From assembly GCA_017430725.1 (NCBI GenBank), contig JAFRMK010000010.1:47199-111198 (forward strand): 64,000 nucleotides of DNA, given 5' to 3'. Under the pieces are notes generated by a model. The model saw only the letters and a list, made by a program, of their open reading frames with translations, was not told where the DNA came from and made no database searches. Both the position numbers and the translations under genes were made by a program. Origin of the DNA: Candidatus Saccharimonadota bacterium. GTDB taxonomy: Bacteria; Patescibacteriota; Saccharimonadia; Saccharimonadales; Saccharimonadaceae. This document shows, in pieces, positions 52,665 through 61,150 of this stretch; the stretch's first letter is position 1; each line of letters opens with the position of its first letter.

Positions 52665-53267
52665 ATGACAAAACAATCCGCCGACTATGAACTGCTCACT
52701 ACGCCCGACCCTCGTCTCCGTCGCAAGTCCACCAAAGTCCACGAAATCGACGACGAAGTACGCGATATCGTCGCAAAGATGAATCGCGCCTGCATCGAAT
52801 GGGAAAAGACGCACGAACACGAGCTTTCTGCCGCCATGGCGGCGCCGCAACTTGGCTTCAACCGTCGCATCATTGTCGTGCGCGAAGACATGTCCGACAA
52901 AGCCAACGCCAACTTCATCGCTCTCATCAACCCTGAAGTTATCAAAACCGAAGGCAAAATCGACTACGACTACGAAGGCTGCCTCTCGGTACCCGCAATC
53001 TATGGCAAGGTGCCTCGCCCCAGCAAGGCCCGCATCAAAGCCACCCTACTCGACGGCGCCGAAGTGCGCCTCAAGCCGGCCGGCTTCCTGGCGCGCACCC
53101 TCCTACACGAAATTGACCACCTGGATGGTATTCTTTTCATCGACCACATCAAGGACGACCCGCAGGCCTTCTATCGGCTCGACGACAAAGGCGATCTCAT
53201 TCCGCTCGACTACGAAAAACACATCAAAGGCAATAAGGCACTCTTCCCCGATGACGACGAAGCCTAG
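52665..53267 (+). CDS. def: Peptide deformylase
   Basis: Removes the formyl group from nascent proteins. The 200 residues have motif 1 in degenerate form (SAAMAAPQLG instead of GxGLAAxQxG), motif 2 EGCLSVP (metal Cys) and motif 3 HEIDHLDG (HExxH). Metal ligands are intact. An acidic C-terminal tail extends the protein. It shares a leaderless promoter with fmt, whose start lies inside its 3' end. Confidence 0.95.
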   Translation: MTKQSADYELLTTPDPRLRRKSTKVHEIDDEVRDIVAKMNRACIEWEKTHEHELSAAMAAPQLGFNRRIIVVREDMSDKANANFIALINPEVIKTEGKIDYDYEGCLSVPAIYGKVPRPSKARIKATLLDGAEVRLKPAGFLARTLLHEIDHLDGILFIDHIKDDPQAFYRLDDKGDLIPLDYEKHIKGNKALFPDDDEA

Positions 53268-54138
53268 CCTCATCTTCTTCGGCAACGAACAGCTCGCGCA
53301 GGGAATTCGCCCCACAACGCCAATTTTTGATGCACTCCTGGCGCACGGTTTTCCCATCTGCGCACTCGTCCTACCCGACGCTCGGCGCCGTCAACCCTAT
53401 CCCATTGCACTCCGCGCCATAGCCGAAAACATACCCGTTCATTATGTCGCGACCACTGCCGAAATCTCAGAACTCGTCAAAAAATATCAGCCAAACACCG
53501 GCGTCCTCGCCTCGTTTGGCAAAATTATCCCCCAAAGCTTGCTCGACGCCATTCCAAACGGCATCCTGAACGTCCATCCCTCGCTCCTACCGAAATACCG
53601 CGGCACCACCCCCATCGAAAGCGCCCTGCTAAACGGCGACACTGAAACCGGCGTCTCGATTATTCGCCTCACTGCCAAAATGGATGCCGGCCCAATCCTT
53701 GCTCAGGCCAATCAGCGCATCACCCCTGAAACAACCAAACAAGCGCTCTATGAGCAACTCGCTCAACTTGGCGCCAAACTCTTAATAAGCGTCCTAAATG
53801 GTGAAACCCCCACAAAAAATGCCCCTGAGAGGCCACAGGACGACGCACGAGCAACTTTTACCGAAAAACTAGATAAAGACCAGTCGGTCATAAAAAACGC
53901 CGAGAAACCAGCTTCAGAGCTCGCACGTGAGGTCGTAGCTTTCGCCGGCTTCCCTCGTTCTCGCACCGTTTTATTAGCAAAAAACTGCATCATCACTCAG
54001 GCTCATGCCGCCGACCAACCCACCACTGAGCTCGATTTACGCTGTGCCGACGGACGCTACCTTGTCATCGACCGCCTCATCCCCGAAAATTCCAAAGAGA
54101 TGGATGCAAAAAGCTTCCTCAACGGCTTCAAGAAATAG
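53251..54138 (+). CDS. fmt: Methionyl-tRNA formyltransferase
   Basis: Formylates initiator Met-tRNA. The 295 residues have PSLIFFGNEQLAQ at the N-terminus, the catalytic region GILNVHPSLLPKYRGTTPIESALLNGDTETGVSI with Asn and His, the Asp in KMDAGPIL, and the C-terminal domain. The reading frame is open far upstream, but the ATG at 53251, overlapping the end of def by 17 nt, gives the family N-terminus. Formylation with Def and Map in the window shows standard bacterial initiation despite probable leaderless mRNAs. Confidence 0.95.
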   Translation: MTTKPSLIFFGNEQLAQGIRPTTPIFDALLAHGFPICALVLPDARRRQPYPIALRAIAENIPVHYVATTAEISELVKKYQPNTGVLASFGKIIPQSLLDAIPNGILNVHPSLLPKYRGTTPIESALLNGDTETGVSIIRLTAKMDAGPILAQANQRITPETTKQALYEQLAQLGAKLLISVLNGETPTKNAPERPQDDARATFTEKLDKDQSVIKNAEKPASELAREVVAFAGFPRSRTVLLAKNCIITQAHAADQPTTELDLRCADGRYLVIDRLIPENSKEMDAKSFLNGFKK

Positions 54139-54144
54139 TTGATT

Positions 54145-54561
54145 CTATAGTGTCGCCAAAATTGCTTCTTTTTGGGCCTTGATTTCGGCTTTCAGCTCAT
54201 TCATCGCCGCCTCAAGAATCTTGGCATAATCTGGGCAATTCTGGTTCAGCCAAGTCGCCGTCACGTAATCGTTCAGCGTCGTCGCGCTGCCATCTTCGCC
54301 GCCATTCTCCAGCAACGACTGGTAAACTGGGTCATTTTTGTAGTCACCCGCTTTGGCCAGCAAATCATTAATCGTCTGTTCATCATTATCGACAATCTTG
54401 CCGAACTCCGCTATCTGTGCCTCACTCAGGCCTTCGCTCATTTTTTCGCCAATTCGCGTTTCGAATTGATCTCGCACATAACCCAGAAATCCCGCCCGCT
54501 GTGCCTCTGGCATTGAAGATAGGCCCACGGTTTCCAGGAATTCATCGCCAAATTGATACAT
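54145..54561 (-). CDS. DUF5663-like helical protein
   Basis: A 138-residue soluble, acidic, helical protein. MYQFGDEFLETVGLSSMPEAQRAGFLGYVRDQFETRIG resembles the DUF5663 region found in CPR proteins of unknown role. The C-terminus is a helix ending in KAEIKAQKEAILATL. GGAGGAAGTC precedes the ATG, and TGT-TACAAT lies 20 nt further upstream, so it has its own promoter. Convergent with fmt. Confidence 0.65.
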   Translation of the reverse strand: MYQFGDEFLETVGLSSMPEAQRAGFLGYVRDQFETRIGEKMSEGLSEAQIAEFGKIVDNDEQTINDLLAKAGDYKNDPVYQSLLENGGEDGSATTLNDYVTATWLNQNCPDYAKILEAAMNELKAEIKAQKEAILATL

Positions 54562-54608
54562 GACTTCCTCCTATTTCCATCATTGTAACACAAAAAGCGT
54601 AAGCACTT

Positions 54609-56381
54609 CTACTGGATTTTCTTTTTCTTGAATTCGCGCACGTAAAACTCTATCTTGTCGCCCAGCGCCAGTTGAATCTTCTTTGTCGTCTTGAAAGATA
54701 AGCCGCCAATTTCACCCTCGGCAAGCGATGCCACGTCGACTTTCCCCTCTTGCACATTCACGACTTCGCCTTCTCCCAGCTTCTCTTTGCCGCGGAAAAA
54801 TCTACACAACATGCCTGGCGACACTCGCCCCTGTTTCATCTGACCACCGGCAATAATTTCCGTCTTATCCGTGCGGAACACGCCCTGCACTTCCAGCTCG
54901 CCCATTTCTTCTTCGATAACCTCGGCATCGAGCATCCCCTCCATCTCGCGCTTTGCATCATCTAGCAATTCATAAATCACTCGAAACACCCGCACCGGCA
55001 CACCGTTTCGCTCCGCCATTCGCGCAATCGCATTCGGCACCGTAACATTAAAACCATAAATCACGGTATTGCCACCCGAAGCCATGTAGACGTCGTTCTC
55101 CGATACGGCGCCCACACCGGTCGAAACGATGTTCAGGGTAATCTCGCCTTGCGTATCAATCAGTCGCAAAGAATCCACTACCGAAGTGACCGATCCCTGT
55201 ACGTCGCCCTTCACAATCACATTGAAGGTTTTCGTGTTATCTGCCGTATTCATCATACGCAACAAATCGGTGCTCGTCACATTCGCATTCGCGCCGGCAT
55301 TGGCTTCAGCTTGCGCGTTGAGCAGCGCCAACTTCCGCGCCGTCTTCTCGTCTGCGACCTCTTCAAACTTATCGCCAAAATTTGGCAACTCCTTGAACCC
55401 AGTCACAATCACTGGCGTTGACGGCAAGGCCTTCCCTTTTGGCTTATTCTGCCAATTCAACATCGTTCGCACTTTGGCATAGGTCTTTCCGGCCACAATA
55501 AACTCACCCACCTTCAATTCACCGCCAGTCACCAACAGATTCACCACGGAGCCTTTGCCGGTTTCCATATGGCTTTCAATCACCAAACCTTCTGCCGGAA
55601 TTTTTTCATCCGCCTTCAGCTCGTCCATATCAGCCGTCAGCAAAATCATCTCCAGCAGCTTGTCCAAATTCTCGCCGGTTTTGGCCGAAATCGGCACCAT
55701 CACCGTATCGCCACCCCACTCTTCAGGGTTCAGGTTAAATTCGGTCGCCAATTGCGCCTTCGTCTGGCCAATATTCGCGCCCTCTTTGTCGATTTTATTA
55801 ATCGCCACAATTATCTTGGCGTTTGCGGCCTCGGCAAATTTAATCGCCTCTGCCGTCTGCGGCTTCACGCCATCATCTGCCGCCACCACAATCACCACAA
55901 TATCTGTCAGCATTGCACCGTGTTGACGAATCGCCGCAAACGCTTCGTGCCCCGGCGTATCCAAAAATGTCACCTTTCGCCCCTTATATTCCAGCTGATA
56001 TGCGGAAATATGCTGCGTGATACCGCCAGCCTCATCGTCTACGGTCTTCTTCTTCAGCAACGTGTCTAGTAGCGTAGTCTTACCGTGGTCGACGTGCCCC
56101 ATCACGGCCACCACCGGTGGCCGCAGCTTTGCGTCCTTCGACAGCTCACGCTTGGCCCCCGGCAGCTTTGCCGAATTCTCTTTTCGCTCGAAGCGCACAT
56201 TTTTGAAGCCCAACTCTTCGGTCATAATCTGTGCCGTCTCGAAGTCCAAGCGTTGATTAATCGTTGCCATAATCCCGTTTTTGAACAACTCGCCAATCAG
56301 ATGTGTTACCGAAACGCCCAAGGCGCTCGCCAACTCGTCAACCGTAATCGAGCCAGAAATCTGTATTATCTTCTCTTCCAT
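54609..56381 (-). CDS. infB: Translation initiation factor IF-2, short form
   Basis: GTPase that brings fMet-tRNA to the ribosome. The 590 residues lack the long disordered N-terminus of E. coli IF-2 and begin with a small IF2N domain (SITVDELASALGVSVTHLI). G1 GHVDHGKTT (about 94), G3 DTPGHEAF, G4 NKID, then domains II, III and C2 follow, ending FYVREFKKKKIQ. GGAGCTAG precedes the ATG. It follows rpsA on the same strand, so the two are likely one operon. Confidence 0.97.
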   Translation of the reverse strand: MEEKIIQISGSITVDELASALGVSVTHLIGELFKNGIMATINQRLDFETAQIMTEELGFKNVRFERKENSAKLPGAKRELSKDAKLRPPVVAVMGHVDHGKTTLLDTLLKKKTVDDEAGGITQHISAYQLEYKGRKVTFLDTPGHEAFAAIRQHGAMLTDIVVIVVAADDGVKPQTAEAIKFAEAANAKIIVAINKIDKEGANIGQTKAQLATEFNLNPEEWGGDTVMVPISAKTGENLDKLLEMILLTADMDELKADEKIPAEGLVIESHMETGKGSVVNLLVTGGELKVGEFIVAGKTYAKVRTMLNWQNKPKGKALPSTPVIVTGFKELPNFGDKFEEVADEKTARKLALLNAQAEANAGANANVTSTDLLRMMNTADNTKTFNVIVKGDVQGSVTSVVDSLRLIDTQGEITLNIVSTGVGAVSENDVYMASGGNTVIYGFNVTVPNAIARMAERNGVPVRVFRVIYELLDDAKREMEGMLDAEVIEEEMGELEVQGVFRTDKTEIIAGGQMKQGRVSPGMLCRFFRGKEKLGEGEVVNVQEGKVDVASLAEGEIGGLSFKTTKKIQLALGDKIEFYVREFKKKKIQ

Positions 56382-56405
56382 TTTCTAGCTCCTTTCTTTT
56401 TTATG

Positions 56406-57473
56406 TTACTTTTTCGAGGCAAAACTCAGCGAAATCTTTCGGCCCTCTTTGTCGATATCCAAAATCTTAAATTCTTTTCGCTCGTTCAGAGTGAAAATCT
56501 TCTCTGGATCCACGTCGCTGCCTTCACCCAGTTCCGAAACGTGCACCAAGGCCTCAACCGCCGGCGAAATCTGCACAAAAGCACCAAACGGCGTAATGCG
56601 CGTAATCGTACCTTCGACCTTGCTACCCTTCTTGAAGTTAGCAATCTCCGATAGCCACGGGTCCTCTTGCAGCTGCTTCATCGACAGACTCAAGCGGTCT
56701 TTATCAATCGCAATAATCTTCGCTTCGACCGTTTCGCCCACCTTGACGTAATCGGCCGGACTATTCACACGCTCCCAAGAAATCTCGGAAATATGCACCA
56801 AGCCCTCAATGCCGTCAACATTGACAAAGATACCAAAATCTACCACGCCGGTTACTATGCCCTTCACGACATCACCGACTGCCAATTGCGCAAAGCGCTC
56901 GGCCAAACCATCTTTGATAGCTTCTTTTTCAGATAGAATCAGTTTATTCGTCTTTCGGTCGGCATCCAAGATGCGCACGCGAATTGTTTGCCCCACCAAA
57001 GTATTCAGCCGTTGCAGAATTTCATCTTTATCTGAACCGCCAACCCGCGGATAGTGCTCAGCAGACAACTGTGAAACTGGCAAAAATCCCCGAATTCCTT
57101 CGTATTCTACCAGCAAGCCGCCTCTGTTGGCATCGTATGGTTGCACCTCGATGATTTCGCCGGCATCAAGTTTCGCCGCCAACTCATCCCAACCTTTCTC
57201 TTTCACGGCCTTGCGCAATGACAACAGCACCATGCCGTCTGCCATTTCTGCGTCAATTACCGAAGCAGACACTTCGTCGCCTTCTTTCAATTGTCGGCCA
57301 AAGGCCACTTCACGACGCGGCACCAAGCCAACGCCCCTTGCGCCAAGATCAATCAAGATCTCGTGCTTCTTTACTGACATCACCGTGCCAGTTATTGTGT
57401 CCCCCATTGTTGCTGGACCGCTCTCAACGCCCGCGAGTAGCTCGTCCATCGTAAGTTTAGCTTTTGTAGCCAT
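56406..57473 (-). CDS. rpsA: 30S ribosomal protein S1 (four S1 domains)
   Basis: An mRNA-binding ribosomal protein. The 355 residues comprise four OB-fold S1 domains (about 18-85, 103-170, 190-258 and 275-345), against six in E. coli; four is common in Gram-positives. GDVVKGIVTGVVDFGIFVNVDGIEGLVHISEISW is the best conserved. GGAAGGAAAG precedes the ATG at 57473. The unusual leader at 57497-57560 could allow attenuation or autoregulation. Confidence 0.93.
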   Translation of the reverse strand: MATKAKLTMDELLAGVESGPATMGDTITGTVMSVKKHEILIDLGARGVGLVPRREVAFGRQLKEGDEVSASVIDAEMADGMVLLSLRKAVKEKGWDELAAKLDAGEIIEVQPYDANRGGLLVEYEGIRGFLPVSQLSAEHYPRVGGSDKDEILQRLNTLVGQTIRVRILDADRKTNKLILSEKEAIKDGLAERFAQLAVGDVVKGIVTGVVDFGIFVNVDGIEGLVHISEISWERVNSPADYVKVGETVEAKIIAIDKDRLSLSMKQLQEDPWLSEIANFKKGSKVEGTITRITPFGAFVQISPAVEALVHVSELGEGSDVDPEKIFTLNERKEFKILDIDKEGRKISLSFASKK

Positions 57474-57496
57474 TTTTTCTTTCCTTCCGTTGGGAA

Positions 57497-57560
57497 TGCT
57501 CACTATTCTTCTCTGGTCTAATCACAAAAAAATAGTGAGCATCCCCTACTGCTCACTATT
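57497..57560 (-). promoter_or_regulatory. rpsA leader with terminator hairpin and a third repeat arm
   Basis: On the minus strand an 11-nt arm (AATAGTGAGCA, from 57560) pairs perfectly with its complement at 57531-57541 to make a terminator followed by seven T. A second copy of the first arm lies at 57497-57507, just before the rpsA ribosome site, and can pair with the same complement instead. This gives two mutually exclusive hairpins. A TAAAAT overlaps the first arm and may be the -10. Confidence 0.75.
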
Positions 57561-57597
57561 TTACCCCAAAACACCTCTCAGGTAAAGTGTTTAATGA

Positions 57598-58116
57598 TTA
57601 TTTGCGGGCGTCTTCGCGTGCCCACCCCACGTTCAGGCTCAACAGATAAGCCGATACTGCCACCGCTACGATTGCCATCGTTGCGTCAACTGGACCGGTT
57701 TTTGGCATTTCGCCACTGTTGCCGGCCACAGCATTGTCCCGCTTAGTGTTCTTCTCTGTTTCCGCCGTCGCGCCACTATCGCTGTTCTGCTTGTTAGCCG
57801 AACTGTTGTTCGTATTCTTTTCATCTTCGGCCTTCTTTTCCGTCTCGGCCTTGTTTTCCGACTCCGTCTTGGTCTCCGACTCATCTTTCTTGGTCGTGCC
57901 GCCATTTACGGTTTCGCCGTTCTGTTGGTCCTGGCTTGCGCCATCTTCAACCGCCACCGTACCACTATTCGTGTCGGCGTTCAGCTCCGTGTCGGCCACT
58001 TTTGGCTTCTTGCCCATCGAAAGCGCCACCACCAGGCCCGCCAGCAATATTACCGCAATCAGCCCGATTACTGCCCCCCAACCCCACCGTCGATACTTTG
58101 TGCTCGTATCCATCAT
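57598..58116 (-). CDS. Sortase-anchored protein with MPKTG signal
   Basis: A 172-residue protein with an N-terminal membrane helix or uncleaved signal (about 14-34). A long, very polar linker follows (T, E, K, N and S; EKKAEDEKNTNNSSANKQNS), then EMPKTGPVDATMAIVAVAVSAYLLSLNVGWAREDARK-type end, that is an MPKTGP sorting motif, hydrophobic helix and charged tail. No globular domain is seen, so it may be a spacer or wall-tethering protein. Start among GTG 58122, ATG 58116 or 58113; GGGAG favours 58116. Confidence 0.75.
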   Translation of the reverse strand: MMDTSTKYRRWGWGAVIGLIAVILLAGLVVALSMGKKPKVADTELNADTNSGTVAVEDGASQDQQNGETVNGGTTKKDESETKTESENKAETEKKAEDEKNTNNSSANKQNSDSGATAETEKNTKRDNAVAGNSGEMPKTGPVDATMAIVAVAVSAYLLSLNVGWAREDARK

Positions 58117-58142
58117 CTTCACATCTCCCTAAAATTGCCCTA

Positions 58143-58171
58143 ATTATACCACCGTTCTCACCTCTATCCAA
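58143..58171 (-). promoter_or_regulatory. Promoter of the MPKTG protein gene
   Basis: TTGGAT (58166-58171), 17-nt spacer ending TGG, TATAAT (58143-58148) on the minus strand. Confidence 0.85.
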
Positions 58172-58234
58172 GCATAAGCACTTTCCACCCCTATCAGCTT
58201 TGCACCGTTTCGCCTAGCGGTTTATAATAAAACC

Positions 58235-59038
58235 ATGTTTCTCTGTATCGACATCGGTGGCACCAAAACCCTTATCGCCCTGCTCGACCCCGCCGGCAAA
58301 ATTCTCCATTCCATCCAATTCCCCACCATCGACGACCAGACAAGATTCTACAAAACCCTCCGCCAGCAACTCCGTGCCAGCTTCGTGCTATCCCGCGTCA
58401 AAGTCATCGCCGTCGCCATGCCCGGCATCGTCAAAGACAACTGCGCCATCTATCTCGGCAATCTCCCCTGGAAAAACTTCGACATCGCTAGCCAGCTGAC
58501 CGCCGATTTCGCCAAACCCGTCTTCGTCAACAACGATGCTAACCTTGCCGGCCTCGCCGAAGCCCGCCAGGCCTCTGGTCGCACGCTTTACCTCACCCTT
58601 TCCACCGGTATCGGTGGCGGCATCGTCGACGATGGCGTCATCCGTCAGCGCCACAACGATTTCGAACCCGGCCACCTCGTCTATGAATACCATGGCCAAA
58701 GCGCCGAATGGGAAGACATCGCCTCAGCCAACGCCATCGTTCGCCTCCATGGCAAATATGTCAACGAAATCACCGACCCGGACGATTGGCGAGACATCGC
58801 GGCCCGCGTCGCGCTGGGACTCGCTCCACTCATCCGCCGCTATCGCCCCAATCGCATCATCCTCGGCGGACCACTCGGCCTCTGTCTCGACAACTATCGT
58901 CTTCCTTTGCGCAAATTGCTCCGCACCGCTCTGGGTGACAATGTCGAACTGCCCCGTCTCCTGTGCGCCAAATACGGCAAATTCTCTGTAATTCATGGAT
59001 GCTACCTCTATGCCAAGTCTCAGCTCGCTACTCGCTAA
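58235..59038 (+). CDS. ROK family sugar kinase-like protein
   Basis: A 267-residue protein of the ROK/hexokinase-actin superfamily. CIDIGGTKTLIALLD (phosphate 1), VFVNNDANLAGLAEA (catalytic Asp), LSTGIGGGIVDDG (phosphate 2), EPGH and the adenosine motif NRIILGGPLG are present. The zinc-binding Cys motif (CxCGxxGC) that follows EPGH in classical ROK proteins is missing; YHGQSAEWEDIASANAI takes its place. It is probably a glucokinase or N-acetylhexosamine kinase; the substrate is not determinable. TATAAT lies 6 nt from the ATG. Confidence 0.88.
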   Translation: MFLCIDIGGTKTLIALLDPAGKILHSIQFPTIDDQTRFYKTLRQQLRASFVLSRVKVIAVAMPGIVKDNCAIYLGNLPWKNFDIASQLTADFAKPVFVNNDANLAGLAEARQASGRTLYLTLSTGIGGGIVDDGVIRQRHNDFEPGHLVYEYHGQSAEWEDIASANAIVRLHGKYVNEITDPDDWRDIAARVALGLAPLIRRYRPNRIILGGPLGLCLDNYRLPLRKLLRTALGDNVELPRLLCAKYGKFSVIHGCYLYAKSQLATR

Positions 59039-59435
59039 ACTCCGCGCCGACTATCCCGAGCTTCACTTCGAGCCCGGCCCCCGGGACACTTTTCATCCGC
59101 CTCATACCATCATCTACGCCCCCGACTGCGCGCCGCTTACTCTCTTGCACGAACTAGGGCACTACCGTCTCGCACAGCGCGACTTCCATTCCGACATCGA
59201 ACTGCTCCAAATCGAGGCGCTAGCCTGGGAGCAAGCCAAACAACTGTGCGACCTCTATCACGTCACCTGGGACGAAGACTTCGCTCAAAGCCGACTCGAC
59301 AGTTACCGCGACTACCTCCATTTCGCATCACTTTGCCCCAATTGCCAAGTCAACGGCTATCAGGACAACTCGGGACACTACCGTTGTCCACTCTGCCACA
59401 AACGCTGGCCCAGCCCCGGTCGCCCCGCAGATTAA
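58995..59435 (+). CDS. Small HExxH zinc-peptidase-like protein with zinc ribbon
   Basis: A 146-residue protein. LTLLHELGHYRLAQRDF carries an HExxH metal motif (about residues 51-55), with acidic residues downstream (IELLQIEALAWEQAK) that could supply the third ligand. A C-terminal zinc ribbon (CPNC...CPLC) follows. It overlaps the ROK gene by 44 nt, so it depends on the same transcript. Family not recognised with certainty; it resembles small IrrE/SprT-like metallopeptidases. An ATG at 59010 is an alternative start. Confidence 0.7.
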   Translation: MDATSMPSLSSLLAKLRADYPELHFEPGPRDTFHPPHTIIYAPDCAPLTLLHELGHYRLAQRDFHSDIELLQIEALAWEQAKQLCDLYHVTWDEDFAQSRLDSYRDYLHFASLCPNCQVNGYQDNSGHYRCPLCHKRWPSPGRPAD

Positions 59436-59440
59436 GAACA

Positions 59441-59471
59441 AAAAAACACTCCGCATAGCCGCGGAGTGTTT
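59441..59471 (-). terminator. Terminator between convergent 58995 and KGG genes
   Basis: A 10-bp stem AACACTCCGC/GCGGAGTGTT with a 6-nt loop and seven T on the minus strand. Confidence 0.87.
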
Positions 59472-59479
59472 CTCGATAA

Positions 59480-59683
59480 TTAGGCGTTCTTTTTCGCCTT
59501 GCCACGCTTCGAAATCCGACCACCCTTGGCACCGGCAATCTTCGCCAGCTCTGGATTCGCAGCAAACCCACCAGTGTGACCATTCTGGCCACCCTTACGA
59601 CCGATTTCCGCATAGAAATCTTTGCCGTACTTGCTCTTGTTCGTGGCGGCAGCTTTCCGGCCACCAGCTTTCGTTCCAGCCAT
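59480..59683 (-). CDS. KGG-repeat (con-10/GsiB-type) stress protein
   Basis: A 67-residue, glycine- and lysine-rich hydrophilic protein. DFYAEIGRKGGQNGHTGGF and ELAKIAGAKGGRISKRG are two KGG repeats of the stress-induced family. Members are linked to desiccation or general stress; the role here is unproven. GGAAGG precedes the ATG at 59683. A long leader of about 95 nt separates it from the promoter at 59787-59815. Confidence 0.88.
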   Translation of the reverse strand: MAGTKAGGRKAAATNKSKYGKDFYAEIGRKGGQNGHTGGFAANPELAKIAGAKGGRISKRGKAKKNA

Positions 59684-59786
59684 CGTTCCTTCCATTCTGC
59701 CCACCGTTTAATGATTTTATTAATACAACCACCCTTATCAAAGTCGCGACTCAACAAGAGACGCCCCTTTTCAGGTGCTTAGCTAG

Positions 59787-59815
59787 ATATTATCATAATG
59801 CTTACATTTTGTCAA
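59787..59815 (-). promoter_or_regulatory. Promoter of the KGG gene
   Basis: TTGACA (59810-59815), 17-nt spacer ending TGA, TAATAT (59787-59792) on the minus strand. Confidence 0.85.
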
Positions 59816-59877
59816 GTCGTTTTTACTTAAAAATATGGCATAATATGCGAACACCTCTGAACAATCACAATTCCACC

Positions 59878-59915
59878 ACAAAAATACCCCCGCAAGTTGC
59901 CCTGCGGGAGGTATT
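59878..59915 (-). terminator. Terminator of the 59970 gene
   Basis: A 10-bp GC-rich stem (ATACCTCCCGCA with ATACCCCCGCA complement, one mismatch) followed by TTTTTG. A second small hairpin GCCGC/GCGGC lies between it and the stop codon. Confidence 0.8.
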
Positions 59916-59969
59916 ATCGGCCAACTTTTCGCGCAAAGCCGCTCTCGCGGCCTCTCACGCGCTCGACCC

Positions 59970-60221
59970 CTATTTCTTCTTGAAAAATCCTTTAATCTTG
60001 TCCAAAATTCCGCTCGATAGCGCTTTCTTAATCGCTTGATAAACTTCGTCGGCCTTCTTTTCGTCGATTTTCAGCTTATCCTTCAAAGTTTTCATAATTT
60101 CGTCTTTGTCGATTTTGCCCTTAAACAAATCGCCGTCCAGCAAATCGCCCAACTTATCGGCCACCCCATCCGGCAATTTAACCTTGTCTTTTACGCTTGC
60201 GATGATTTTATCTTTATCCAT
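59970..60221 (-). CDS. Small helical lysine/aspartate-rich protein
   Basis: An 83-residue soluble protein, about one third Lys and Asp (MDKDKIIASVKDKVKLPDGVADKLGDLL... ending KGFFKKK), predicted as amphipathic helices. Not recognised. GGAGAATTCG precedes the ATG, and it has its own terminator. The region to the KGG promoter (about 59705-59877) holds nothing else I can call. Confidence 0.65.
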   Translation of the reverse strand: MDKDKIIASVKDKVKLPDGVADKLGDLLDGDLFKGKIDKDEIMKTLKDKLKIDEKKADEVYQAIKKALSSGILDKIKGFFKKK

Positions 60222-60249
60222 CGAATTCTCCTTTTATGCCCTTATTATA

Positions 60250-60292
60250 TACCGTCACCATAAAAAATGGTGGAGTAGATTGGACCGAAGCC
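60250..60292 (-). terminator. Hairpins downstream of tRNA-Ile
   Basis: An 8-bp stem GATTGGGC/GTCCAATC closed by a TTCG tetraloop, followed by TACTCCACCA and a CACCAT-TTTTT-ATGGTG hairpin. Together these probably end the tRNA-Ile transcript. Confidence 0.5.
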
Positions 60293-60317
60293 CAATCATA
60301 CCCCACGTATCAACAAA

Positions 60318-60394
60318 TGGTGGGGATATGTGGACTTGAACCACAGACCTCGTCATTATCAGTGACGCGCTCTAACCAGCTGAGCTATATCCCC
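60318..60394 (-). tRNA. tRNA-Ile(GAT)
   Basis: A 77-nt tRNA with encoded CCA. Acceptor GGGGATA/TATCCCC, anticodon stem CGTCA/TGACG, loop CTGATAA with anticodon GAT. It is the likely ligand of the ileS T-box. Confidence 0.95.
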
Positions 60395-60463
60395 GTCTTC
60401 AAATTATTCTACAAAAAAACCCCTCCAATTGCAAGAAGCAAAGAAATCTACTACAATGAGCTT

Positions 60464-60703
60464 ATGTATTGGGAATTTTCATTTGGCTGGTTCATCGCTG
60501 GCATTCTAATCATGATTGCGGGCGTCCTCGTCGTGCGTTTTCATCGCCAAATCAGCGACAACCTGGTCAATGGTTTCAATAGCTATGAAAAAGTCAAACT
60601 CGCCGGCCTCATCATTTCCGGCATCGGCTTCATTTTCATGACCTGCCTACACACTACCCTCATCCGACTCTTCCTTCACCTCATTTTGCCGGATTTGTTC
60701 TAG
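60464..60703 (+). CDS. Small two-helix membrane protein
   Basis: A 79-residue protein with two hydrophobic helices (about 6-26 and 44-66) around a polar loop (RFHRQISDNLVNGFNSYEKVKL). Not recognised. TACAAT lies 6 nt before the ATG at 60464, which supports this start over a longer frame that would cross tRNA-Ile. Convergent with the acetyltransferase. Confidence 0.7.
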   Translation: MYWEFSFGWFIAGILIMIAGVLVVRFHRQISDNLVNGFNSYEKVKLAGLIISGIGFIFMTCLHTTLIRLFLHLILPDLF

Positions 60704-60706
60704 AAA

Positions 60707-61150
60707 CTACAACTCAATGCGAAAGAAATTTGTCGCCCGCACCGTTGCGCCGTGTTTTTCGTAAAATTCTTTTGCCCCCGCCTTGCTGTCACGGTTTGAT
60801 GAAGTAAATTCCAATCGCCGGCAAGCCTTGTCGCGCCCCCACTGCTTTACTGCTTCAAGCATCTGGCCGCCCACGCCCTGCCCCCGGCAGGCCTCGTCGA
60901 CCACCAAATCTTCCAGATACGCATTCCTGTCAATCGTCGCAAACACTACCGACACGACCGCCATCGCCACGACCTCATCTTTCTCGTTCATAGCCAACAA
61001 GATGTCGTGATATGGCGATTCGATGAGCTCCTCTAGCCATTCTCGCGCAATCGGCGCACCATCGTGCCGCGCGCTCAGCTGTTGACGCAACCGCCCCATC
61101 GCGCTCGCAATTTCACCGTCGTACTCTGTCATCTTTGCAATATCAATCAT
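60707..61150 (-). CDS. GNAT family N-acetyltransferase
   Basis: A 147-residue acetyltransferase. Motif A with acetyl-CoA binding is VVDEACRGQGVGGQMLEAV (about 83-101), and motif B includes SKAGAKEFYEKHG. The substrate is unknown. The ATG overlaps the glmM stop by four nucleotides (ATGA), so it is translated together with the mutase. Confidence 0.9.
   Translation of the reverse strand: MIDIAKMTEYDGEIASAMGRLRQQLSARHDGAPIAREWLEELIESPYHDILLAMNEKDEVVAMAVVSVVFATIDRNAYLEDLVVDEACRGQGVGGQMLEAVKQWGRDKACRRLEFTSSNRDSKAGAKEFYEKHGATVRATNFFRIEL

Noticed and set aside
52852..53250. Long N-terminal extension of Fmt
   Set aside because: The 133 upstream codons are def read in another frame; the family start is the ATG at 53251.
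60250..60292. A second tRNA or tmRNA 3' end beside tRNA-Ile (ends in CTCCACCA on the minus strand)
   Set aside because: The hairpin is an 8-bp stem with a TTCG tetraloop, not a T-arm with 7-nt loop, and no other cloverleaf arms are present upstream.
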